From NCBI GenBank assembly GCA_013002625.1, contig JABDJE010000286.1, forward strand, positions 1 to 32,449: a stretch of DNA of 32,449 nt, written 5' to 3'. The stretch comes from Saprospiraceae bacterium. GTDB taxonomy: Bacteria; Bacteroidota; Bacteroidia; Chitinophagales; Saprospiraceae. A program made the translations under genes and the position numbers. How positions within the stretch are numbered: the first letter of the stretch is position 1; each line of letters begins with the position of its first letter. The notes beneath the pieces are model-generated. The model ran no database searches. It was given only the letters and a program-made list of their open reading frames with translations, and was not told the origin of the DNA. Shown piece after piece: positions 1-8,481 of the stretch.

Positions 1-2592
1 GATCTACACTGTGCACCTTATGATACCTTGTTTGATAAGTTTGGTCAGGTATATGCACTACAGGACACATTGTTCAATGACTATGTAGAATTTTGTTGTG
101 AGGATGCGGGCTTAACAGTAGATGTAATCTTACAGGTTACAGATGCAGGTGGCCGTCATAATACTTGTCGCGTTAAAGTTGAAGTACAAGATAAGACACC
201 GTTTAATATAATCTCATGTCCTGAACGCGTCTGGAATTTGGATTGTACACAAGATATTGATACAGCATTCCTGGGTGTTCCAATAATAGAAGACAACTGT
301 GCTTATGCAAGTTTGGATTTTGAAGATGTTGGAGATATAAACATGGCATGCGGTCAGGGACAGGTAATTCGTTCTTGGTTTGTTGAAGTGAATGGGGTTG
401 TCCAGGAACTTGAATCATGCAGACAGACAATTAATGTATCCAATCAGAATGTATTGAGTTACTATGACTTTGACTGGCCAAATCAGGAACGTACAGATGC
501 AACATGTTTCAATTACCATACAGATCTGGGTGATACGGTGAGAATAAATGGAGTACCGGTTACCGAGCTTGATCTATGTGCTCAACTAGCCTATTCATAC
601 AAGGATAGAGTCTTTCAAAACGTTGAAGGTTACTGCCTGAAAATAATCAGAACTTGGACCGTTATTGACTGGTGTACCTACGATCCGAATAATAACCCTG
701 ACCAGGGTATTTGGACAGATACACAAATCATTAAAGTATCAAATGCTGATGGACCAGAATTGAGCAATTGTGCACAGGATACATTGATACAGATACTAGG
801 CAATACTTGTAGCGCTACAGTCTTCCTTGAAGCACCCACGGCTTATGACCAGTGTTTTGATGAATATTTAGCGCCTTTCAAAATAAGATATGAACTGGTC
901 AATACAGATGCTGACACACTTGTGAGCCTTGGGCTGGGTAATTTATTACCAATAGAATTACATAAAGGGAATTACAGAATTACATGGACTGTTGAAAGCG
1001 GTTGTGGGGTGAGCTCATCATGCTCTGCTTCAATTGCAATAGTAGATGCAAAAGCACCTTCTCCATATTGTAAATCAGGCATAACGACGGTTCTCATGCC
1101 TCCAGGAGTTGGAAATGAAGAACCAATGGTTGAAATCTGGGCCAGCGACTTTGATTTGAACAGTACAGACAATTGTTCTGAAGAACTAATCTTCTCATTT
1201 GACCCGAATACTTTTATTCCAAATATGAGTTTCAGCTGTGAAGAATTAGGATTGCAGGGATTGGACGTTTGGGTAATCGATGAAGCGGGCAATAAAGACT
1301 TTTGCCATACTGCAATTATGATCCAGGCCAATGGAGATATTTGTCCTCAGGACACATCCAATATGGGCATGGCTGTTGGTGGAGATATACTTACGCTGCA
1401 AAATGATAAACTTGAAAATGTCGAGGTAAGTCTTGAAAACATGGTCCAATATAATATGGATTATAAAATGACAGACCAGGATGGACATTTTGAATTTAGA
1501 GCACTCAGAGGCAACGAAGATTATAGAGTACGGGCCAAAAAAGATGATGATCATTTAAATGGAGTGTCTACATTGGATCTTATCATGATTCAGAGACATA
1601 TTCTTGGAGTGGAATCTTTGGACTCACCGTATAAATTAATGGCTGCAGATATCAATTATAATCAGGATATCAGTGCTATTGATTTAATTGAATTGCGCAA
1701 ATTAATTTTGGGTGTTTACAATGAACTGCCTGATAATGACGCATGGAGATTTATCGATAAAGATCAGACTTTCGTTGATGCTTTAAATCCATGGCCATTT
1801 AAGGAAAATATCGATGTAAACAATCTGGCAGCACCAATGATGGAGAATGATTTCATCGCAGTAAAAATTGGTGATGTAAATGGTTCTGTTCAGATGCATA
1901 ACACATCTAATAACACGATAGAATCAAGAGCGGCAAAAAGCGCAGAGTTATCCTATGATATTCTGGAAATCCGACCAAATGCGGAATACCTTGTTCCATT
2001 CTATATTTCGAATATGGAAGAAATGCTGGGACTTCAATTGGAGTTGGCTTTCAATACAGAAGAATATGAGATTATTGGCATCGAAGCGGGAAAGCTTGAT
2101 ATCAGTGATATTAATATCAATTCTTCCGAAGAGACCCTGCGCATAAGCTGGCATACAACAGAACCGGTTATTCTTAATAACGAAGAAGCTATTTTTTACC
2201 TTACGGTTAAAAGCGATCAAAGACTGAGTGTAGGAACCTTTACGGTAAATAATGGATTCCTGAATTCAGAGGTATATGATAGCCAATATGATATCTATAC
2301 GCTTGATCTAAATGAGCAGAACTTAGATGTCAATAATAGATTACATCAGAATATTCCAAACCCATTCAGCGCATCAACTGAAATAGAATTTGATTTGGCC
2401 TGGGATATGGAGGTCACAATAAATATTGTAGACGCGAGAGGGCAATTGGTCAGATCATACAATGGATGGTATAATAAAGGTCGAAATGCAATTACCGTGA
2501 GCAGCAATGATTTGAATGGCAATGGTATTTATTATTTCAATCTTGAATCTGATGCATTCTCAGCAACCAAGAAAATGATTTTAATAGAATAG
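1..2592 (+). CDS. HYR-type giant surface protein, C-terminal part, T9SS type A (5' truncated)
   Basis: The frame is open from base 1, so the track's start (a TTG at 28) is only the first start-like codon and the gene begins left of the window; 863 codons are visible. Counting from base 1, I see an FCC module (about residue 30, VEFCCEDAG), a DWC module (about 222, VIDWCTYDP), a HYR-like unit (about 250-345), a YC/LM/EIWASDFD module (about 355-440), a short beta-sandwich, a dockerin-like pair (about 516-585, LNGVSTLDLIMIQRHILG then DINYNQDISAID), a cohesin-like domain (about 650-775) and a type A CTD (about 783-863, NIPNPF, ending KKMILIE). It is presumably exported by the T9SS and anchored or released at the cell surface. 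The order matches the C-termini of the 2361-aa and 1493-aa proteins. Ligand unknown. About 10 of 27 Arg codons are CGN by hand count, unlike the 2361-aa gene. Confidence 0.9.
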   Translation, partial: DLHCAPYDTLFDKFGQVYALQDTLFNDYVEFCCEDAGLTVDVILQVTDAGGRHNTCRVKVEVQDKTPFNIISCPERVWNLDCTQDIDTAFLGVPIIEDNCAYASLDFEDVGDINMACGQGQVIRSWFVEVNGVVQELESCRQTINVSNQNVLSYYDFDWPNQERTDATCFNYHTDLGDTVRINGVPVTELDLCAQLAYSYKDRVFQNVEGYCLKIIRTWTVIDWCTYDPNNNPDQGIWTDTQIIKVSNADGPELSNCAQDTLIQILGNTCSATVFLEAPTAYDQCFDEYLAPFKIRYELVNTDADTLVSLGLGNLLPIELHKGNYRITWTVESGCGVSSSCSASIAIVDAKAPSPYCKSGITTVLMPPGVGNEEPMVEIWASDFDLNSTDNCSEELIFSFDPNTFIPNMSFSCEELGLQGLDVWVIDEAGNKDFCHTAIMIQANGDICPQDTSNMGMAVGGDILTLQNDKLENVEVSLENMVQYNMDYKMTDQDGHFEFRALRGNEDYRVRAKKDDDHLNGVSTLDLIMIQRHILGVESLDSPYKLMAADINYNQDISAIDLIELRKLILGVYNELPDNDAWRFIDKDQTFVDALNPWPFKENIDVNNLAAPMMENDFIAVKIGDVNGSVQMHNTSNNTIESRAAKSAELSYDILEIRPNAEYLVPFYISNMEEMLGLQLELAFNTEEYEIIGIEAGKLDISDININSSEETLRISWHTTEPVILNNEEAIFYLTVKSDQRLSVGTFTVNNGFLNSEVYDSQYDIYTLDLNEQNLDVNNRLHQNIPNPFSASTEIEFDLAWDMEVTINIVDARGQLVRSYNGWYNKGRNAITVSSNDLNGNGIYYFNLESDAFSATKKMILIE

Positions 2593-2627
2593 TAAGTTCA
2601 AACTTTTGTTAATCAACTTTACCTTAA

Positions 2628-2665
2628 AGAGACTCTCATCTGAACTCAGGTGAGAGCTCTTTTCA
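2628..2665 (+). terminator. Rho-independent terminator after the first giant gene
   Basis: CTCTCATCTG and CAGGTGAGAG form a 10-bp stem (one G-U pair) around an AACT loop. Flanking AGAG and CTCT can extend it, and TTTT follows. It lies about 40 bases after the stop codon, separating this gene from the 1265-aa gene. Confidence 0.85.
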
Positions 2666-2794
2666 CATACATGCCTTTTTGTTCGTTAATAAAATGGTTT
2701 GATTTTTGGTCTATAGTTTCGATATAATTGTTTTTATATCAGTCATTATGACTAAGATATTTATAACTTTACGTCTTATTTCAAAATCCTGAAC

Positions 2795-5700
2795 ATGCTA
2801 AAACGCCTTAGTATATTGTTTATAATGCTTTTAATGGCTACTGCCAGTTATCAGCAAACCCCATTAAGTTTTACTTTTTCTTCAGATGATACACCAACAC
2901 CTGGACAGACATATGATGTAGATGTTCGTGTTTCTGATTTTGACGATTTATTAAGTAATCAATATTTTATCTTTTGGGATTCACTTGTATTAGAAATTGA
3001 TACGCTGCCCTTTGTGACGATGGATATTCCGAACTATGCAGCATCCATGTCAATTCCTTCTCAGACCCAGTCCATGACCAAAGGAATGGTTAATGTGGCC
3101 TGGTTTACCGGTGATGGATTACCTAAGAGTTTGCCAGATGACCACCTCTTATTTACAATGAGGTTTAATGTTGTGGGATCCGATTGTGATTCAACAGCCA
3201 TTACACTTGGAGCAACAGATGATTTAGAGGTAGAGATCCTGGATGAAAATTTAAATAATATAGGTGCAGACTTCAATCCATTGCCTGTTCCGATTCCCGG
3301 TACCGATTGTGGTGGCGGCGGAGGCGGCAACATGATGGATGGTGTCGGATTGATCTTCGATGATGAAATGGTTTCACCTGGTGGGAATATATGTATTCCG
3401 ATGACGGTTGAAAATTTCGATACCATCGAGACTTTTCAAGGCAGTGTGATGTGGGACCCGGATGTATTAACTTATACTGGCGTTCAGAATTTCGGCTTAC
3501 CGGGATTGACGCAAGGATTATTTGGTACTGGTGATGTGGACAATGGCGTGATTACCTTTTTATGGTTTGATCAGACAGGTGTTACACCTCAAACTTTACC
3601 AGATGGCTCAGTTGTATTCGAAATATGTTTTGATGCTGTGGGTAGTCTAGGTGAAAGTTCTGTTGTGAAAGCATTTGATGGTCCAACTGATGTACAGGCT
3701 TCCAGTCCAGCTCCGATTGGATTAAGAGAAACATTCATAGTTGAAGGATCTATTACCATCGCACAGGATATGGGCGATTTGTTCGGCTTAGAAGCTGCTG
3801 ATGTTTCAGGCGCTCCAAACGGCAGTGTTTGTGTCGATGTAACATCCAATAACTTTACAAATATTTCAGCAATACAACTTAATATGCAGTGGGATTCAAC
3901 CATCCTGTCGTATACCGGAGTTGATAATTTAAATAACGATTTACAGATATTTTCAAACTTCTTTAATCAGACAGCTACCAATGAATTGGTATTCAGCTGG
4001 AGTTCACCCTCTACACAGGGTGTGGACCAACCAGATGGAACTCTAATATATTCTGTGTGCTTCGACATTATTGGAGATTGTGATGATGTTTCATTTTTCA
4101 ATTTTGTGGACAGCGGGGTTCCAATCGAGATTATCGATGGAAACACGAATTCTATACCATTTAATATGATCGATGGCGAAGTGACTGTAGCATGCGGGCT
4201 TACCTGTGATCAAATAAATGCTACTGATCCTAGATGTACCGGAGATTCAAATGGTGCGATAAGTGTCTCGATTATGGGTGGTGTCCCTGATTATTCATGC
4301 GAATGGTTGAAAGATGGCATTACCGTATCTGTTGGAAATGCAAATGGCAACACCTGTATTCTTGCAGGCCAAACTGCGGGTACTTATGAATTGATCGTAA
4401 CAGATGCTGCTTCGAATACAACCTCATGTATAATTGTACTTTCAGATCCATCTCCACCGTCGCTGGTTGAAACGGTTACTGGAGCAAATTGCCCTACCGA
4501 TGATGGAGCTATTGCATTTATCACATTAGGAGGTACTGGAAATATCACTGTGACCTGGTCTCCGGATATTGGAAATGGTGAAAACCTTGCAGCCGGTACT
4601 TATGATTATATACTGGAGGATGACAACGGTTGTACTAATTCTGGTTCAGTTGAGGTGCCTTGTATGAATGAAGAAGTTCCTGTTGAAGTGATCAATGCTA
4701 CCGAATGTGATCCGTGTGGTGCATTAGCTATAATGTGTGATGGTACAATATCAATTGATCCGCCTGTTTTGGACTTAACCTGTGTTCCTGCCGGAACATA
4801 TACGATTACGTGTACAGACGGAAATAGTACTGCACAGTCTACCATAACCGTAGGGACAGATCCTGCGGACCCAATCGATGCTTCAGATATTCAGACTACG
4901 GATGCGGTGTGCAACGGCGCCAATGGTTCTGCAAGCTTTAATATTACAGGGGGTTGTGGTGAATTGACAATAGAAGCAGGCCTCTTAGGAGGTACTTTCG
5001 ATAATATAGAAAATATAAGTTCTTATGCGCCTGGAGATTGGGGCGTGTTGGTTACAGATGAAAATGGAACGACCGAAACGACAAGCTTTACGATAGGTCT
5101 TGTTGGCAGCGAACCTTTGCAAGTAACAATAGATCAAGTTAATAATGCTGATTGTGATAACAACGGTAGTATAGAATTTACAATTGATGGAGGGTGCAAT
5201 GCAGTTGCAGTCGTTACGGGTGCTTCTGGCGAAGTTGATCCTAATAATTTGCCACCAGGTGATTACATGTTGATGGTATCAGATGATGTTGGATCGGTAC
5301 AATCTGCCAATTTCACTATTAATGATGATTCTAATACAACCCCATTGCAAGTTTCTGTAAGCAATCTGGAAGCAGCACCTTGTGCTGACGATGCAGGCTC
5401 TGCTGATATTGCGGCAACAGGTGGATGTGACCCGGTTAATTGTATTTCATTGACAAGGGATGGGTCTGAAGTGGGTTGTAGTGCAATGCTTACACCTGGA
5501 AGTTATGTTATTACATACGAGGACAACAGAGGAAATACAGCAACTGCTTCATTTATAATCGATGGTCCTGATCCAATTGTAATCACTGAAGTGAGTAATA
5601 TGGACGGAAATGTGGATATCGATGTAGATGGAGGAGATGGCGATTATAACTATATGTGGATTTATCCTGACGGGACAACTACTTCCAACGATGAAGACCT

Positions 5701-6592
5701 TAGTGGCTTAACACAAGGAGGCACATACGCTCTGAATGTTTCTGATGGAAATGGCTGTACGGCAACTATAAATATTTTTGTAAATATTGAAGGAAGCTTG
5801 TTACCTATGGTTTCTGTAGTATCCGATTTTGATGGTTTCGGAACACCCTGTGCGGCTACATCTATTCCATGTGAAGGAGAAGGGGTTATCGACGGTTCAA
5901 TTACTGGAGGAACTGCACCTTATACTATAACGCTTGACGATGGTTCTAACCAGACTGAATATTCCAGTTTACCAATTACAGGCGTTTGTGCAGGTACTTA
6001 TACTGTGATCGTTGTAGATGCAGACGGGGCGATGAGTCAGGTACCTAATATTGAGGTTACAAGTCCTGAACCGATTACTATTACAGAAGATGAAGTGGAT
6101 TGTGCTGACTCAGGGTCTGCCAATGGTGCTATTTTCACCATGGTTGAAGGCGGTGTTGGCGGTTATGTGTACGAATGGTCTCCAAATGGACCTGATGGTT
6201 CTGACAATCCAAATGTAAATGTGGGCATGTATATTCTTGAAGTTACGGATGACAACGGATGTACTGCCGAAATGCTATTTGAAGTAAGAGATTGTGCCGC
6301 ACCGGGTACGCCTTGTTTCCAGGGTATATCGGTTATAACTCCTAATAGCGATAACATCAATGATGAGTTCATTATTACTTGTGTGAGTGATAATCCAAAT
6401 ACATTGAGGGTTTTTGACAGGTGGGGTAGGACAGTATTTGAAGAAACAAATTACAGCAACGACTGGGAAGGGAATGATCTTGATGGAGAAGCTCTACCAG
6501 AAGGCGCTTATTATTGGGTACTTGAAGTGCTTTTTGATAACGGCGATAGCCGCATAATGAAAGGTACGGTAACCCTTTTGAGAAATGATTAA
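2795..6592 (+). CDS. Cohesin-like / SprB-repeat surface protein with T9SS type B (CHU_C) sorting domain
   Basis: Start ATG gives a signal peptide (MLKRLSILFIMLLMATASYQ). Three consecutive cohesin-like beta-sandwiches follow at about residues 22-168, 183-322 and 325-465, each with the pattern of a central 'xxWDxxxLxxxxV', a 'Wf/Ws' strand and a final 'DGxxxFxxCFxxxG'. A GGGGGG linker lies near residue 172. Then come about nine SprB-like repeats (about 467-1165; patterns such as GGVPDYSCEW, AGTYELIVTD, DDNGCT) with many Cys. The last 90 residues are a gliding-motility-type C-terminal domain: ITPNSDNINDEF, RVFDRWGRTVFE, GAYYWVLEV. Type B CTD proteins are exported by the T9SS and typically work with a co-encoded PorP/SprF partner, which is the next gene. 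Likely a long surface adhesin or scaffold. The cohesin assignment is by pattern only; the ligand is unknown. Confidence 0.85.
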   Translation: MLKRLSILFIMLLMATASYQQTPLSFTFSSDDTPTPGQTYDVDVRVSDFDDLLSNQYFIFWDSLVLEIDTLPFVTMDIPNYAASMSIPSQTQSMTKGMVNVAWFTGDGLPKSLPDDHLLFTMRFNVVGSDCDSTAITLGATDDLEVEILDENLNNIGADFNPLPVPIPGTDCGGGGGGNMMDGVGLIFDDEMVSPGGNICIPMTVENFDTIETFQGSVMWDPDVLTYTGVQNFGLPGLTQGLFGTGDVDNGVITFLWFDQTGVTPQTLPDGSVVFEICFDAVGSLGESSVVKAFDGPTDVQASSPAPIGLRETFIVEGSITIAQDMGDLFGLEAADVSGAPNGSVCVDVTSNNFTNISAIQLNMQWDSTILSYTGVDNLNNDLQIFSNFFNQTATNELVFSWSSPSTQGVDQPDGTLIYSVCFDIIGDCDDVSFFNFVDSGVPIEIIDGNTNSIPFNMIDGEVTVACGLTCDQINATDPRCTGDSNGAISVSIMGGVPDYSCEWLKDGITVSVGNANGNTCILAGQTAGTYELIVTDAASNTTSCIIVLSDPSPPSLVETVTGANCPTDDGAIAFITLGGTGNITVTWSPDIGNGENLAAGTYDYILEDDNGCTNSGSVEVPCMNEEVPVEVINATECDPCGALAIMCDGTISIDPPVLDLTCVPAGTYTITCTDGNSTAQSTITVGTDPADPIDASDIQTTDAVCNGANGSASFNITGGCGELTIEAGLLGGTFDNIENISSYAPGDWGVLVTDENGTTETTSFTIGLVGSEPLQVTIDQVNNADCDNNGSIEFTIDGGCNAVAVVTGASGEVDPNNLPPGDYMLMVSDDVGSVQSANFTINDDSNTTPLQVSVSNLEAAPCADDAGSADIAATGGCDPVNCISLTRDGSEVGCSAMLTPGSYVITYEDNRGNTATASFIIDGPDPIVITEVSNMDGNVDIDVDGGDGDYNYMWIYPDGTTTSNDEDLSGLTQGGTYALNVSDGNGCTATINIFVNIEGSLLPMVSVVSDFDGFGTPCAATSIPCEGEGVIDGSITGGTAPYTITLDDGSNQTEYSSLPITGVCAGTYTVIVVDADGAMSQVPNIEVTSPEPITITEDEVDCADSGSANGAIFTMVEGGVGGYVYEWSPNGPDGSDNPNVNVGMYILEVTDDNGCTAEMLFEVRDCAAPGTPCFQGISVITPNSDNINDEFIITCVSDNPNTLRVFDRWGRTVFEETNYSNDWEGNDLDGEALPEGAYYWVLEVLFDNGDSRIMKGTVTLLRND

Positions 6593-6629
6593 TCTACCGA
6601 TTTTTAAAATAAACAGCAGCAATAATAAT

Positions 6630-7565
6630 ATGAGACATATATTCTGCGCTTTCCTGGCTTTCTTGTTTGTAGGTAGTTTGACTGCCCAAGAAAGATATTT
6701 CGATGAAAGATACATATCTAGCCTTTCTTTCCTTAACCCTGTGCTGGTTAACCCAGGCGCAACGGCTAAGGACGGAGAACATAGATTGTTATTAAATTAT
6801 AAAAATACCTGGTCATCCTTTGAAGGTTCACCACAGAGTGTGATTTTAAGTTATGATGGTCCAGTTGCTGATAGACTTGGATTCGGAGCTCAATTGATTT
6901 CGGATTCAAATGGTGACTTGAGAATGACAAAGGCTCAGGGACAAGTATCTTATACAATCGACGCCCCGGTCAATGTGATTGGTTTTGGTATCGGAGCTGA
7001 ATATATCAACCATTCACTATCAGCCGATGCGCTCAATAACACAATTATTGACAGAGATGATCCAATTGTAAATGATAGATTGGCAGGTGCCAGTTTCTTT
7101 GATGTGTCATTTGGTATATATGGTGTATATGATGGTAAATTAAGTTATGGTATTTCATTCCCTTCTTTGGTGAGTACCAGAATTGAGGATACCAATACAG
7201 AAAGCGACAGAGAGATAGGCTATATATTCAATCTGGGATATATCTTCGATAAATCAGATGTGGTATTTGAGCCATCAATCATGGTTAAAAAATTAAATCA
7301 AGTTCCATTCCATGCAGATATCAATTTATTGGGAAGATTTTTAGATGACAAATTGAGGGGAGGAATTACTTATACAGTAGGAGCGGATGAAAAGATTGGT
7401 TTCCTTGTAGGAACTATAATTGGAAACTTGAATTTCACATATGCATATAATGCGAGTAGGCATGAATTCCAGACCTATAACAATGGGTCTCATGAGTTAT
7501 CCGTATTATTTCAAATTGGAAAGAAAAAAGACGATACTTCAATGAATACGGGAGCGGGTAATTAA
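6630..7565 (+). CDS. PorP/SprF family type IX secretion outer-membrane protein
   Basis: The ORF track starts at 6585, inside the previous gene, but the ATG at 6630 gives a clean signal peptide (MRHIFCAFLAFLFVGSLTAQ) after an A-rich AATAATAAT, so I prefer 6630 (311 aa). The mature protein begins QERYFDERY and has family features: SFLNPVLVNPGATA, LNYKNTWSSFEGSPQS, alternating beta-strand pattern with many Gly/Tyr, and GYIFDKSDVVFEPS. PorP/SprF proteins are outer-membrane beta-barrels that associate with the T9SS and are often encoded directly after a type B CTD substrate, as here (37 bases after the stop codon of the 1265-aa gene). It probably attaches or helps export that protein rather than serving as the core PorP, since no other T9SS core gene is in the window. 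Confidence 0.88.
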   Translation: MRHIFCAFLAFLFVGSLTAQERYFDERYISSLSFLNPVLVNPGATAKDGEHRLLLNYKNTWSSFEGSPQSVILSYDGPVADRLGFGAQLISDSNGDLRMTKAQGQVSYTIDAPVNVIGFGIGAEYINHSLSADALNNTIIDRDDPIVNDRLAGASFFDVSFGIYGVYDGKLSYGISFPSLVSTRIEDTNTESDREIGYIFNLGYIFDKSDVVFEPSIMVKKLNQVPFHADINLLGRFLDDKLRGGITYTVGADEKIGFLVGTIIGNLNFTYAYNASRHEFQTYNNGSHELSVLFQIGKKKDDTSMNTGAGN

Positions 7566-7728
7566 ACTAGGAAGTAGTTATTGCTGATCCATCGAAATTG
7601 AAGTAAAAAAACAAGTATAAAATAGTTTAGAAGATTGCAGGCGTTCAGAGCGAAAAACATACATATTAAAATATTTCTATATATGAAATATACCAGTGTG
7701 TCGGTACTAAAACCCTGAATTGAAAAAC

Positions 7729-7736
7729 TATCTTTG
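7729..7736 (+). promoter_or_regulatory. Candidate Bacteroidota -7 element TATCTTTG
   Basis: Exact match to TAnnTTTG. No TTG at the expected -33 distance is visible, so the match rests on the -7 box alone. Transcription would start near 7743 and give a leader of about 200 bases before the 161-aa gene. Confidence 0.4.
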
Positions 7737-7770
7737 TACAGATAAAAGGTATGCTAAGGCATGCCTGTAC
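7736..7770 (+). promoter_or_regulatory. Potential hairpin at the predicted 5' end of the transcript
   Basis: GGTATGC and GCATGCC form a 7-bp stem (one G-U) with loop TAAG. An outer GTACA/TGTAC can extend it across a 5' bulge, though that outer arm overlaps the predicted promoter. A 5' hairpin of this kind could stabilise a highly expressed mRNA; that role is inferred. Confidence 0.4.
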
Positions 7771-7790
7771 TAAGCGTATTAATAGAAATT

Positions 7791-7837
7791 GGAGAGTTCT
7801 TGACTCAAGACGAAATCAACACATCAAGATTTTCTCC
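7791..7837 (+). promoter_or_regulatory. Leader segment with two mutually exclusive pairings
   Basis: TCTTGA at 7798-7803 can pair with TCAAGA at 7805-7810 (tight local hairpin) or with an identical TCAAGA at 7824-7829. The second pairing is reinforced by GGAGA (7791) with TCTCC (7833). This could be an RNA switch or chance; no known riboswitch class was recognised. Confidence 0.3.
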
Positions 7838-7928
7838 GCTATAAGTATGAACTAAGCAAAAAACTGGACAGTGGCAGTAATGTCATCGTCTACGATTTTA
7901 TAGTATTATTTGATTATTAAAAATTAAT

Positions 7929-7941
7929 AAAACTCAATCTC
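7929..7941 (+). repeat. Copy 1 of shared translation-initiation sequence AAAACTCAATCT
   Basis: AAAACTCAATCT plus one base precedes the ATG here and again at 8469. The match continues as ATGAAAAA on the coding side. No Shine-Dalgarno-like GGAGG is present in either copy. Confidence 0.75.
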
Positions 7942-8427
7942 ATGAAAAAGGCGTATAACGTTTATTCAATTTTTGAGAAACTCAATGTAGCTGCGGGTGT
8001 GAAAGCGTTCTCAGTTTTGTTGATGTTTTCTATTTGCTTCTTGGGGTTAAGCGCTGATGTGTCTGCACAGTCGTTTAATTCTGACCCGAACGCAGTAGCA
8101 GTTGACCACACTGTAATAAAGAACACAGTGGTTAACGAAGATAAAAATGCTGCAATTCAAGTTATTAAGGCTGAAATGTCAATTCTTCAGGATCAGGTTT
8201 TGCAAGTGCAAAATTCTGCAAGAGAAGAGGTTGTACATGGAGCTAAAATGCATTTCTTAACAAGATTAGGTACTGAGCTGAAAGGTGGAACCGACGTAGT
8301 GAATTCACTTATGTCTGCACACACCAGTTTGGCTACTTATGCTGAGCCATTCAATAACAATCCTCCAACGGCAGGATTTATTGATGTTGAGGGTATTGTT
8401 GAGTTATACGCAGCTAAGTTGCAATAA
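7942..8427 (+). CDS. Secreted 161-aa protein of unknown family
   Basis: I do not recognise the family. The start ATG follows the AAAACTCAATCT leader sequence. A long N-terminal region (about 22 residues, MKKAYNVYSIFEKLNVAAGVKA) precedes a hydrophobic stretch (FSVLLMFSICFLGLSADVSAQ) that looks like a signal peptide cleaved after SAQ at about residue 43. The mature part of about 118 residues has no Cys, no membrane segment and no T9SS CTD. Its middle (AEMSILQDQVLQVQNSAREEV) looks helical, possibly coiled coil, followed by a Pro/Asn turn (FNNNPPTAGF) and a short helix at the end (VELYAAKL). It sits 54 bases before the 2361-aa gene with no terminator between, so the two are probably co-transcribed. 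A periplasmic partner or export helper for the giant protein is possible but not shown. Confidence 0.75.
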   Translation: MKKAYNVYSIFEKLNVAAGVKAFSVLLMFSICFLGLSADVSAQSFNSDPNAVAVDHTVIKNTVVNEDKNAAIQVIKAEMSILQDQVLQVQNSAREEVVHGAKMHFLTRLGTELKGGTDVVNSLMSAHTSLATYAEPFNNNPPTAGFIDVEGIVELYAAKLQ

Positions 8428-8468
8428 TCTTTAACCCACATATATTTTTTTGAAAATTCGATTATAAC

Positions 8469-8481
8469 AAAACTCAATCTT
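8469..8481 (+). repeat. Copy 2 of shared translation-initiation sequence AAAACTCAATCT
   Basis: Identical 12-mer at the same one-base distance from the ATG of the 2361-aa gene as copy 1 has from the 161-aa gene. Confidence 0.75.

Larger units (their letters stand above)
7566..7941 (+). other. 376-base intergenic region: promoter element and structured leader
   Basis: I see no credible gene here. There is no clear terminator after the porP gene. The region holds an exact TAnnTTTG element and two potential RNA structures (entered separately) ahead of the 161-aa gene. The transcript leader would be about 200 bases if that promoter is used. Confidence 0.6.

Noticed and set aside
203-1554. Minus-strand ORFs at 203-430, 972-1331 and 1246-1554
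   Set aside because: They lie wholly within the recognisable coding frame of the left-edge giant and show no domain or start context; the same holds for the other antisense ORFs inside the giant genes.
6585-6629. Upstream start of the PorP/SprF gene at 6585
   Set aside because: It overlaps the end of the previous gene and would put 15 polar residues before an otherwise complete signal peptide starting at 6630.
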